Of a stretch of DNA of 64,000 nt, positions 25,728 to 33,790 are shown in pieces; within the stretch, counting starts at the first letter, position 1, and the number at the start of each line of letters is the position of its first letter. The DNA is from Yoonia sp. Its GTDB lineage: Bacteria; Pseudomonadota; Alphaproteobacteria; Rhodobacterales; Rhodobacteraceae. Below the pieces are notes generated by a model, which was not told the origin of the DNA, did no database searches, and saw only the letters and a program-made list of their open reading frames with translations. The stretch lies in the NCBI RefSeq assembly GCF_017854565.1, contig NZ_JAFMHJ010000002.1, forward strand, positions 1 to 64,000. The letters are read 5' to 3'. The position numbers and the translations under genes were made by a program.

Positions 25728-26735
25728 TTACATCGCTTCGGCGGCAGCCAATGGGCCGATGTTGATGGTCCCGGCGTAGCTGCCCAAGGCGGATGGGATC
25801 GAACCGGAATCGACAAACACGTCGGCCACGCCCTTCATGAAGGCAGGGGCCGCGCCGCCCAGCCATGTAGGAGACAGCTGATCTGCAACGCTGGGGAATA
25901 CGAATGTCGCCATGGTTTCGGCGGTTGCGGCTTCGTCCATGCCCGCGTCCTGGGCGATGACGGGCAGCATTTCCGCCACGCCTGAACCGTCATTCCATGC
26001 GGCATTTGCCGCCGCTGTGACGGCGAGGAATTTCGCCACGACATCGGGGTTTTCGGCGACAAAGGACGCGGGGGCCGATGTGACGTCAAACACCAAAATA
26101 CCCAGCGCTTCTTTTTCGGCACCGGTCAGCAGGACATTGCCGTGCTCTTTCATGCGGCGCAGCGCACCGCCCCAACCGCAGGCCATATCGACCTGACCCT
26201 GGGCAATCGCCGCAGCACCATCGGCGGGGGCCATGTCCACGACATCAAGCGAGGCAAGATCGACGCCAAAGTGGTCCATCTGGCGCAGGAAGCCATAGTG
26301 CGCAGCGGTGCCCAGCGGCACGGCGACCTTTTTACCGGCCAGTTCAGCGGCGCTGTCCTTGTCGATCTCAAGCCCGGACGACACGACGCAGTTGTCGTTT
26401 TCCGCGTAGGATACGGCGACATCAAGGATTTGCAGATCCTGCCCCGCAGAGACCGCGACGACAAAAGGTGGCACGCCTTGGCTGACTGCGATTTGCACAT
26501 CACCCGATGCCATGGCAGCCGACATTGCGGTGCCGCTGTCGAAACTGACCCAGTTCACCGTCATGCCCAGCGCCTCATCGTAGGTGCCGTTCACCTTGGC
26601 GAATTGAAATGGCATCGGCCATTCCAGAAAATAAGCGACGGTAAGTTCGCTGTGACCTGCGGCCATCACCTGTGTCGTGCCGGTCATGATCGCCACGCCG
26701 GCCACAGCACTCATTAGTGTCTTCTTGAGGTTCAT
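25728..26735 (-). CDS. tauA: Taurine-binding periplasmic protein TauA
   Basis: A 335-residue protein with a Sec signal peptide (cut near QVMAAGHS). The NMT1/TauA-like fold shows TVAYFLEWPMPFQ, DSGTAMSAAMASGDVQIA, GKKVAVPLGTAAHYG and MACGWGGALRRM. The last two regions match TauA ligand-site segments. ATG at 26735 has GGGAGACGATCAA upstream; the longer frame is not used. First gene of tauABC, divergent from tpa across a 460-bp regulatory region. Confidence 0.93.
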   Translation of the reverse strand: MNLKKTLMSAVAGVAIMTGTTQVMAAGHSELTVAYFLEWPMPFQFAKVNGTYDEALGMTVNWVSFDSGTAMSAAMASGDVQIAVSQGVPPFVVAVSAGQDLQILDVAVSYAENDNCVVSSGLEIDKDSAAELAGKKVAVPLGTAAHYGFLRQMDHFGVDLASLDVVDMAPADGAAAIAQGQVDMACGWGGALRRMKEHGNVLLTGAEKEALGILVFDVTSAPASFVAENPDVVAKFLAVTAAANAAWNDGSGVAEMLPVIAQDAGMDEAATAETMATFVFPSVADQLSPTWLGGAAPAFMKGVADVFVDSGSIPSALGSYAGTINIGPLAAAEAM

Positions 26736-26921
26736 TTGATCGTCTCCCATGTTGTGACCCGTGATATGGGCCATGAATTGGGCAGGGTTCGCCCCGCCTC
26801 TGTAGCGTCTAACTGACCATGATTCTCGTCAGGTGCCTAGCCCCGTCCGGTGCAGCAAAATGTCGGCGCGCGCCTGCCGGACAAAACGATGTTTGCAGTG
26901 CGTTGCATGTGAGCCAAGGGA

Positions 26922-26941
26922 ATTGACGCGCCTGCGTCAAT
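26922..26941. promoter_or_regulatory. Perfect palindrome in the tauA/tpa intergenic region
   Basis: ATTGACGC-GCCT-GCGTCAAT, 8-bp arms with a 4-bp centre. It is either an operator for a dimeric regulator or a small hairpin. It differs from the TauR-box direct repeats, so a second regulator may be involved. Confidence 0.45.
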
Positions 26942-27065
26942 GAAAAGAACACAGTCAGATATTTGAAAAATGAGGCGGCACGGGGTCTGGAAAAATACAA
27001 TTTATATATTTTTCAATGTGTTAAAAAGACGCGGGCACCGCTGGGCATCCGGTTCCCGCCTTGAA

Positions 27066-27097
27066 CTGGCATTATCTTTGCGTACCATCTGGCCCTA
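27066..27097 (+). promoter_or_regulatory. Candidate TauR boxes upstream of tpa
   Basis: CTGGCATTA (27066-27074) and CTGGCCCTA (27089-27097), direct repeats with starts 23 bp apart. They resemble the TauR direct repeat CTGGACYTAA described for the Rhodobacter capsulatus tpa promoter, and the pair before xsc at 30202-30234 has identical spacing. Confidence 0.6.
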
Positions 27098-27195
27098 TCG
27101 ACAGTGCCCAGCTTATAGGCACAGTGCATATGTCAGCAGCACCACGCGAAGTGGATTCGGCTGCCCATTCCCTTTTGATACACGGAGCACCGGAC

Positions 27196-28578
27196 ATGGA
27201 CCTGCACTCTTTCTCGAACGACCCCGGTCATGTGGTCGAAGCCGACCGCGCCCATGTCTGGCATCACCTGTCCCAGCACAAACCCTACGAGACGATGGAC
27301 CCGCGCATTATTGTCGAAGGCAAAGGCATGCGCGTCTGGGACATCAAGGGCAAAGAGCATCTGGATGGCGTGTCGGGCGGCGTTTGGACCGTCAATGTCG
27401 GCTATGGCCGTGAACGCATCAGCAAGGCGGTTGCCGATCAGTTGACCAAGATGTGCTTTTTCGGCGGCATGGCGGGCAACATCCCCGCCGCCGCGTTTTC
27501 CGAAATGCTCACTGATAAGATGCCCGGACTGGACCGCGTTTACTATGCCAACTCTGGTTCCGAGGCCAATGAGAAGGCGTTCAAGATGGTCCGCCAGATC
27601 AGCCACAAACATCATGGCGGCAAAAAGAACAAGATCCTATACCGCGAGCGTGACTACCACGGCACAACGATCAGCGCCCTGTCAGCGAGCGGACAGGAAG
27701 AGCGTAGCGGGCAGTATGGCCCCTTTACCCCCGGATTTATCCAAGTGCCGCATTGCCTTGAATATCGGTCGCAGGATGGATCGGTCGGGGAAGAATACGG
27801 CGCAAAAGCCGCGCAGGCGATCGAGGACGTGATCCTGCGCGAAGGCGCCGATACGATTGGCGCGCTGTGTCTGGAGCCGATTACCGCCGGTGGCGGCATT
27901 ATCGTCCCGCCAACAGGCTATTGGCAGCGGGTGCAGGAGATTTGCCGCAAATACGAGATTTTGCTGCATATCGACGAAGTGGTTTGCGGGTTGGGCCGGA
28001 CCGGCACCTGGTTTGGCTATCAGCAGTTCGGCGTGCAGCCTGACTTTGTCACCATGGCCAAGGGGGTCGCGTCAGGCTATGCGGCGATTTCGTGCTGTGT
28101 GACGACCAATGCGGTGTTCGAGATGTTCAAGGACGACACCGATCATCTAAGCTATTTCCGCGATATTTCGACGTTTGGCGGCTGCACGGCAGGCCCGGCG
28201 GCGGCGATTGAAAACATGAAAATCATCATGGAAGAAGACCTGCTTGGGAATTCAGTGGATATGGGCGCGCACCTGAAGGGCAACCTGTATGGGCTGATGG
28301 AAAAGCATAAATGGATCGGCGATGTCCGCGGCATGGGCCTGTTTGCCGGTGCCGAACTGGTGCTGGACCGCGACACAAAAGAGCCGGTCGGCGAAAAGCA
28401 GGTGGCCGCGATTGTGGCCGATTGCATGGCGCAGGGTGTGATCATCGGGGCGACCAATCGGTCGCTACCCGGTTTCAACAACACCTTGCTGTTCGCCCCG
28501 CCACTGATCGCCACAAAGGACGATCTGGATCAGATCACCGATGCCGTGGATCACGCGATCAGCCGCGTTCTGGGCTAG
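27196..28578 (+). CDS. tpa: Taurine:pyruvate aminotransferase
   Basis: A 460-residue class III (omega) PLP aminotransferase. It has NSGSEANEKAFKMVRQ (phosphate-binding), DYHGTT, LLHIDEVVCGLGRTG (Asp to the PLP ring) and MAKGVASGY (Schiff-base Lys). Tpa moves the amino group of taurine to pyruvate, giving sulfoacetaldehyde and alanine. It lies between tauABC and tauR, near xsc, which separates it from beta-alanine aminotransferases of the same class. ATG at 27196 with GGAG upstream is the likely start; the frame reaches back to 27061 but that part covers the TauR boxes. Confidence 0.95.
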   Translation: MDLHSFSNDPGHVVEADRAHVWHHLSQHKPYETMDPRIIVEGKGMRVWDIKGKEHLDGVSGGVWTVNVGYGRERISKAVADQLTKMCFFGGMAGNIPAAAFSEMLTDKMPGLDRVYYANSGSEANEKAFKMVRQISHKHHGGKKNKILYRERDYHGTTISALSASGQEERSGQYGPFTPGFIQVPHCLEYRSQDGSVGEEYGAKAAQAIEDVILREGADTIGALCLEPITAGGGIIVPPTGYWQRVQEICRKYEILLHIDEVVCGLGRTGTWFGYQQFGVQPDFVTMAKGVASGYAAISCCVTTNAVFEMFKDDTDHLSYFRDISTFGGCTAGPAAAIENMKIIMEEDLLGNSVDMGAHLKGNLYGLMEKHKWIGDVRGMGLFAGAELVLDRDTKEPVGEKQVAAIVADCMAQGVIIGATNRSLPGFNNTLLFAPPLIATKDDLDQITDAVDHAISRVLG

Positions 28579-28587
28579 GTGACCATC

Positions 28588-28615
28588 GCAGGCGTGGCAG
28601 ATGCCCCCCGCCTGC
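28588..28615 (+). terminator. Weak stem-loop after tpa
   Basis: GCAGGCG (28588-28594) pairs with CGCCTGC (28609-28615) around a 14-nt loop, 9 nt after the tpa stop, followed by AATTT. It is a possible terminator or attenuator before tauR. The remaining 100 bp to tauR show no gene. Confidence 0.4.
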
Positions 28616-28721
28616 AATTTACCCCCCCCGCTGGCCGGGGTCGTTTACGCGGCGCGGACCTGCGACGGCTTGCACAACCTTGTCTTTCGGGTCAGGCTGA
28701 CGCTTCATTCCGGGCGCGTTC

Positions 28722-30188
28722 ATGTCGATATCCGTCGAAACCTTTCTTCTTGATCCTGCCGCCGAAGGCACGTTGCAGGCGCGCATCCAGCAAATGGTTG
28801 CGCAGGGTATTCTTGCGGGCCGTTTTCGCCCCGGCGAACGCCTGCCGTCATCGCGCAGGATGGCCCTGCATCTGGGTGTCAGCCGGATCACCGTGACGCT
28901 GGCCTATACCGAGTTGGTGGCAGATGATTACCTGACATCGCGGGGGCGGTCAGGGTATTTCGTCTCGGAAAATGCGCCCGAACCGCCCGCCTTTCCCGCC
29001 CTGCGTGCGGGGGCCGGTGCGGGCACGGTGGACTGGACCCGCGCGATTGGCCAACGCTTTACCCCCGGTCTGAGCATGGACAAGCCCGCCGATTGGGCCA
29101 GTTATCGCTATCCGTTTATTTATGGACAGGCCGACAGAACGCTGTTCGATACCGCCAACTGGCGCCTTTGTGCGGTGCAGGCGCTGGGGATGCGGGATTT
29201 TGCGGCGCTGACATCGGACTATTTCGATGGCGACGATCCGCAGTTGATTGATTTCATTGCCCGCCAAAGCCTGCCCCGGCGCGGCATCTTGGCCAATCCC
29301 GATGAAATACTGGTCACGATGGGCGCGCAAAACGCGCTGTGGCTGGCCGCGCAGGTCTTGCTGAACAGCCGCAGGCGCGCCGCCATCGAGGACCCGTGTT
29401 ACCCCGCGCTGCGCACCATTTTGACGCAATCGCGATGTCAGTTCAGTACGGTGCCGGTAGACGCCGATGGCCTGCCCCCCGATGCCTTGCCTGCGGGCAC
29501 CGACGTGGTTTTCACCACACCGAGCCACCACTGCCCGACCACGGCCACCATGCCGGTCAGCCGCCGCAAGGCCCTGCTGCAAAAGGCGGAGGAAGAGGAT
29601 TTTGTGATTGTCGAAGACGACTATGAGTTCGAGATGTCGTTTTTGAAATCGCCCTCGCCCTCGCTCAAATCGCTGGATCAGAACGGGCGGGTGATTTACG
29701 TCGGCTCTTTCTCGAAATCGCTGTTTCCGGGGTTGCGGCTTGGCTATCTGGTCGGGCCAGAGCCGTTTATCCGCGAGGCCCGCGCGCTGCGGGCAACCGT
29801 GCTGCGCCATCCGCCGGGGCATATCCAGCGGACGGTGGCCTATTATCTGTCGCTGGGGCATTACGACGCGCTGGTGCGACGGATGAGCAAAGCCTACCAT
29901 CAGCGCAGGCAGGTGATCGGGGCGGCGTTGCACGATCACGGGCTGACCATCGCGGGGCAAGGCACCTATGGCGGGTCATCGGTCTGGCTGCGCGCGCCCG
30001 ATGGCACGGACACCACGGCACTTGCCCAGACGCTGCGCCGCGATAGCGTGCTGATCGAGCCGGGCGCGCCGTTCTTTGCCAGCCCGACACCACCGACGGA
30101 ATATTTCCGTCTTGCGTATTCGTCGATCGCGGCAGAGCGGATCACTGCGGGCGTCGGGCTGATCGCAGCCGCGCTGAAATCGCAGTGA
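28722..30188 (+). CDS. tauR: TauR, MocR/GntR-type activator of taurine genes
   Basis: A 488-residue MocR-family regulator. The N-terminal GntR winged HTH (GERLPSSRRMALHLGVSRIT, then SGYFV) is joined by a linker to an aminotransferase class I-like domain. That domain keeps the PLP lysine region YVGSFSKSLFPGLRLGYLVGP and the PLP Asp region VIVEDDYEFEM. TauR proteins activate tpa and xsc with taurine as inducer. It reads in the same direction as tpa, 143 bp after it, and is followed by the xsc promoter with two TauR boxes. Confidence 0.93.
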   Translation: MSISVETFLLDPAAEGTLQARIQQMVAQGILAGRFRPGERLPSSRRMALHLGVSRITVTLAYTELVADDYLTSRGRSGYFVSENAPEPPAFPALRAGAGAGTVDWTRAIGQRFTPGLSMDKPADWASYRYPFIYGQADRTLFDTANWRLCAVQALGMRDFAALTSDYFDGDDPQLIDFIARQSLPRRGILANPDEILVTMGAQNALWLAAQVLLNSRRRAAIEDPCYPALRTILTQSRCQFSTVPVDADGLPPDALPAGTDVVFTTPSHHCPTTATMPVSRRKALLQKAEEEDFVIVEDDYEFEMSFLKSPSPSLKSLDQNGRVIYVGSFSKSLFPGLRLGYLVGPEPFIREARALRATVLRHPPGHIQRTVAYYLSLGHYDALVRRMSKAYHQRRQVIGAALHDHGLTIAGQGTYGGSSVWLRAPDGTDTTALAQTLRRDSVLIEPGAPFFASPTPPTEYFRLAYSSIAAERITAGVGLIAAALKSQ

Positions 30189-30201
30189 GTGGCGGGGCCA
30201 A

Positions 30202-30234
30202 CTGGCCTTAATGTCCCAATGCAACTGGCCCTAA
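30202..30234 (+). promoter_or_regulatory. Candidate TauR boxes upstream of xsc
   Basis: CTGGCCTTAA (30202-30211) and CTGGCCCTAA (30225-30234), direct repeats 23 bp apart, about 90 bp before the xsc start. Nine of ten bases agree between the two. They match the TauR consensus CTGGACYTAA except at one position, where both have C in place of A. Confidence 0.75.
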
Positions 30235-30322
30235 CGAAATCCATCAGCTAAACCTAGGGTCGCTGTAGCAAACCGGGGCATATGGCCACGCGATTGACCA
30301 TTCCAACGGGAGAGACCCAGCC

Positions 30323-32095
30323 ATGAAGATGACCACCGAAGAAGCTTTCGTCAAAACCCTGCAAATGCACGGCATTCGGCATGCCTTTGGCATTATCGGA
30401 TCGGCCATGATGCCGATTTCAGATATTTTCCCCAAGGCCGGTATCACATTCTGGGACTGCGCCCACGAAGGTAGCGCGGGCATGATGGCCGACGGCTATA
30501 CCCGTGTGACCGGCGAGATGTCGATGATGATCGCGCAGAACGGCCCCGGCATCACCAACTTTGTCACGGCTGTCAAGACCGCCTATTGGAACCATACGCC
30601 GCTTTTGCTGGTCACGCCGCAGGCTGCCAACAAGACCATCGGTCAGGGCGGTTTTCAGGAGGTCGAGCAGATGAAACTGTTCGAAGATATGGTCGCCTAT
30701 CAAGAAGAAGTCCGTGACCCGACCCGGATCGCCGAGACGCTGAACCGGGTGATCATGCAGGCCAAGCGCGCCAGCGCCCCCGCCCAGATCAACGTGCCGC
30801 GCGATTTCTGGACGCAGGTGATCGACATTGAACTGCCGATGATCGTCGAGTTTGAGCGCCCGGCGGGTGGCGAAGCCGCTATCGCCAAGGCCGCCCAGCT
30901 ATTGTCAGAGGCCAAGTTCCCCGTGATCCTCAACGGTGCCGGTGTCGTGCTGGCCGAAGGCGGGATCGCGGCATCCAAGGCGCTGGCCGAACGGCTGGAT
31001 GCGCCGGTTTGCGTCGGCTACCAGCACAATGATGCCTTTCCCGGATCGCACCCGCTGTTTGCCGGGCCTTTGGGCTATAACGGATCCAAGGCCGGGATGG
31101 AGCTGATCAGCAAGGCCGATGTCGTGCTGGCGCTGGGAACGCGGCTGAACCCGTTTTCGACCCTGCCGGGCTATGGCATTGATTACTGGCCGAAGGATGC
31201 AAAGATTATTCAGGTTGATATCAACCCTGACCGCATCGGCCTGACCAAAACGGTGACGGTAGGCATCATTGCAGACGCCGCAAAGGCCGCAAAAGGCATT
31301 CTGGCCAACCTGACCGACAGCGCGGGTGATGCAGGCCGCGCCGACCGCAAGGCATTGATCGGCCAGACGAAATCGGCTTGGGCACAGGAGTTGACGGGGC
31401 TTGACCACGAACAGGATGATCCCGGCACGTCATGGAACGAACGCGCCCGTGCGGCGCGCCCTGACTGGATGTCGCCGCGCATGGCGTGGCGCGCGATACA
31501 GGCTGCAATGCCGGAAAACGCGATTATTTCGTCCGACATCGGCAACAACTGCGCCATCGGCAACGCCTATCCATCGTTCCCGCAGGGCCGCAAATATCTG
31601 GCGCCCGGTCTGTTCGGCCCCTGTGGCTATGGCCTGCCATCCATCGTGGGGGCCAAAATCGGCCAGCCCGACGTGCCGGTCATCGGGTTTGCCGGTGATG
31701 GCGCTTTTGGGATTTCCGTCAACGAATTGACCGCGATTGGCCGCGACGAATGGCCTGCGATCACGCAGATCGTGTTCCGCAACTATCAGTGGGGCGCGGA
31801 AAAGCGCAATTCGACCCTGTGGTTCGACGACAACTTTGTCGGGACCGAACTGGACATGAAAGTGTCCTATGCCGGGATCGCGCAGGCGTGCGGGCTGAAG
31901 GGCGTGCAGGCGCGCACCATGGAAGAACTGACCACGATGCTGAATCAGGCGATCAAGGATCAGATGGAAAACAACGAAATCACCTTGATCGAGGTGATCC
32001 TGAACCAAGAGCTGGGCGAGCCGTTCCGCCGGGATGCGATGAAGAAACCTGTGCAGGTGGCCGGTATTTCTGCCGCGGATATGGCGGCTGAGTAA
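30323..32095 (+). CDS. xsc: Sulfoacetaldehyde acetyltransferase
   Basis: A 590-residue ThDP enzyme of the acetolactate synthase superfamily. The activating Glu is in CAHEGSAGMMADGY, followed by the Xsc-typical NGPGITNFVTAVKTAYWNHTP and INVPRDFW. The ThDP/Mg motif begins at FAGDGAFG and runs to the Asn in FRNYQWGAEKRN. Xsc uses phosphate to split sulfoacetaldehyde into sulfite and acetyl phosphate. The gene has a strong ribosome-binding site (GGGAGAG). It is the only xsc in the window, so it should serve both the taurine route (Tpa) and the proposed DHPS route (ComDE). Confidence 0.97.
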   Translation: MKMTTEEAFVKTLQMHGIRHAFGIIGSAMMPISDIFPKAGITFWDCAHEGSAGMMADGYTRVTGEMSMMIAQNGPGITNFVTAVKTAYWNHTPLLLVTPQAANKTIGQGGFQEVEQMKLFEDMVAYQEEVRDPTRIAETLNRVIMQAKRASAPAQINVPRDFWTQVIDIELPMIVEFERPAGGEAAIAKAAQLLSEAKFPVILNGAGVVLAEGGIAASKALAERLDAPVCVGYQHNDAFPGSHPLFAGPLGYNGSKAGMELISKADVVLALGTRLNPFSTLPGYGIDYWPKDAKIIQVDINPDRIGLTKTVTVGIIADAAKAAKGILANLTDSAGDAGRADRKALIGQTKSAWAQELTGLDHEQDDPGTSWNERARAARPDWMSPRMAWRAIQAAMPENAIISSDIGNNCAIGNAYPSFPQGRKYLAPGLFGPCGYGLPSIVGAKIGQPDVPVIGFAGDGAFGISVNELTAIGRDEWPAITQIVFRNYQWGAEKRNSTLWFDDNFVGTELDMKVSYAGIAQACGLKGVQARTMEELTTMLNQAIKDQMENNEITLIEVILNQELGEPFRRDAMKKPVQVAGISAADMAAE

Positions 32096-32097
32096 GC

Positions 32098-32841
32098 GTG
32101 CCATTCGACCTTGGCCCCGGCACGGCGGCGGTCCTTGCAATGACATTGCTGGGGGCCGCGTTTGTGCGGGGCTATTCGGGGTTTGGGTTTTCGGCGATTT
32201 TCATTGCCTGCGCGGCCTTGCTGACCAATCCGCTGCCACTGATCCCGGTGGTCTTTTCATGCGAAATGCTGATGACGCTGTTTCAGGCGCGCGGCATCCG
32301 GGGCCATGTCGATTGGCGGCGGGTTTTGGTATTGCTGGGCGGGGCGGCGGTGGTGCTGCCCTTTGCGGTGACTGTCATTTTATCGCTGGGGGACCAGAAC
32401 GTGCGGCTGGTGGTGTCACTGTTCGTCGGCACAATGGCCCTGGTGTTGCTGTCGGGTTGGCAGGTTCGCAAGGTGATCGGGCCGTTTGGGACCGCAGGGG
32501 TCGGCATGGTGTCAGGCATGATCAACAGCGCGGGTGTGGGCGGTTTGCCGGTGGCGGCGTTCATGTCGGCGCAGCCAATCCCCGCGGCGCGGTTCCGCGC
32601 CACGATGATTGCATATCTGACCGGGCTGGACCTGATCACGCTGCCGCTGATGTGGCACGGTGGGCTGGTCGGCCCCGATACCGCCGTTGGCGCAGCGCTT
32701 GCGTTTCCACTGCTGGCAATCGGCGTCTGGCTGGGAGGGCGGCGATTTTTGGCGGCGAACCCGGAGACATTTCGGCGGTTTGCGGTTTTGCTCTTGCTGA
32801 TTTTGTCAGGGCTTGGCCTACTTCGGGCGATGATCACATGA
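32098..32841 (+). CDS. TauE/SafE-family membrane exporter (sulfite or organosulfonate)
   Basis: A 247-residue membrane protein with about eight hydrophobic segments in the duplicated TauE (DUF81) layout. The first repeat has FVRGYSGFGFSAIF and the second GMINSAGVGGLPVAAFM. It starts at GTG two bases after the xsc stop and lies between xsc and pta. Family members near xsc are thought to export sulfite or sulfoacetate, which prevents build-up of toxic sulfite. Which anion is moved here is not shown by the sequence. Confidence 0.82.
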   Translation: MPFDLGPGTAAVLAMTLLGAAFVRGYSGFGFSAIFIACAALLTNPLPLIPVVFSCEMLMTLFQARGIRGHVDWRRVLVLLGGAAVVLPFAVTVILSLGDQNVRLVVSLFVGTMALVLLSGWQVRKVIGPFGTAGVGMVSGMINSAGVGGLPVAAFMSAQPIPAARFRATMIAYLTGLDLITLPLMWHGGLVGPDTAVGAALAFPLLAIGVWLGGRRFLAANPETFRRFAVLLLLILSGLGLLRAMIT

Positions 32842-32854
32842 AAGGTGCCGCCCA

Positions 32855-33790
32855 ATGAGCGATGATTTCCCCTTCCTTGCGACACAGACAGCCGCCTGCC
32901 CGGCCACGTTGCTGGCACGCGCCCAGGATCTGCCCACCCCACGGGTGGCCCTGGTGAATGCCGGCAGCATCAACGCCTTGCAAGGTATCCGCGAGGCGGC
33001 CGCGTTGGGGTTGGCCACGCCGGTTTTGATTGGCGACCGCGACAAGATCACCGCGACCGCCGCGCAGATAGGCTGGGATATCACGCCCTACCGGTTGGAA
33101 CATGCCCCGCATGAACAGGCAGCGGCCCGTGCCGCCGCCCTTGCCCGCAACGGCGAGGTGGACAGCATCATGAAGGGGCAAATCCATACATCGACGTTCC
33201 TGATGGGCCTGTTGCCGTCAGCCGCGGGGCTGCGTGAAAAGGACGTGCGTTGCGGGCATGTGTTTCACATCACCAAACCCGGCTCCGACCGGCCCTTGTT
33301 GCTGACCGATGCGGCGCTGAACGTGGACCCTGATGTGGCGACCCGCAAGGCCTGTCTGGCCCATGCCGTCCGGCTTGCCACGATCCTGGGTGATACGAAC
33401 GTCAAAGCGGGCCTGCTGGCCCCGACCGAAGACCCGATCCCGTCGATCCCCAACACCATGGAAGCCGCCGAGATCGCAGCATGGGCCAAAGACGCGCTGC
33501 CCAACGCGATTGTACAGGGCCCGATGGCGCTTGACCTGATTTTCAGCAAGGCGGCGGCAGAGGCCAAGAATTACGCATCCGAGGTCGCGGGCGACGCTGA
33601 TATCATGCTGGTGCCCAATATCACGTCCGGCAATGCGCTGTTCAAGCTGATGGTTCTGGGCATGGGGTGCTGTGCCGGTGGTTTGGTGATGGGGCTGAAA
33701 GTGCCGGTGCTGCTGACCTCGCGCAGCCAGCAGGCGCCGGACCGGATTTGCGCGGCGGCACTTGGCGCGATTGTGGCGGCTGCGTCATGA
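32855..33790 (+). CDS. pta: Phosphate acetyltransferase
   Basis: A 311-residue enzyme of the PTA/PTB family. Conserved stretches are SIMKGQIHTSTFLMGL, VFHITKPGSDRPLLLTDAA, VQGPMALDL and VPNITSGNALFKLMVLG. It turns acetyl phosphate from Xsc plus CoA into acetyl-CoA. It is of the short class seen with xsc and also resembles phosphate butyryltransferases, but its place after xsc makes acetyl phosphate the natural substrate. It overlaps ackA by 4 bp (ATGA). Confidence 0.9.
   Translation: MSDDFPFLATQTAACPATLLARAQDLPTPRVALVNAGSINALQGIREAAALGLATPVLIGDRDKITATAAQIGWDITPYRLEHAPHEQAAARAAALARNGEVDSIMKGQIHTSTFLMGLLPSAAGLREKDVRCGHVFHITKPGSDRPLLLTDAALNVDPDVATRKACLAHAVRLATILGDTNVKAGLLAPTEDPIPSIPNTMEAAEIAAWAKDALPNAIVQGPMALDLIFSKAAAEAKNYASEVAGDADIMLVPNITSGNALFKLMVLGMGCCAGGLVMGLKVPVLLTSRSQQAPDRICAAALGAIVAAAS

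Larger units (their letters stand above)
26736..27195. other. Divergent tauA/tpa regulatory region without a gene
   Basis: This 460-bp stretch holds no convincing gene; short frames here lack ribosome-binding sites and family resemblance. It is more A+T-rich than its flanks around 26990-27030. It contains a perfect 20-bp palindrome (26922-26941), an A+T-rich inverted repeat GAAAAATA/TATTTTTC (26990-27014) and a pair of TauR-like boxes (27066-27097) before tpa. Confidence 0.7.

Noticed and set aside
26809-27000. A 63-residue frame in the tauA/tpa gap
   Set aside because: No ribosome-binding site, low-complexity aromatic/Arg composition and overlap with the regulatory palindrome.
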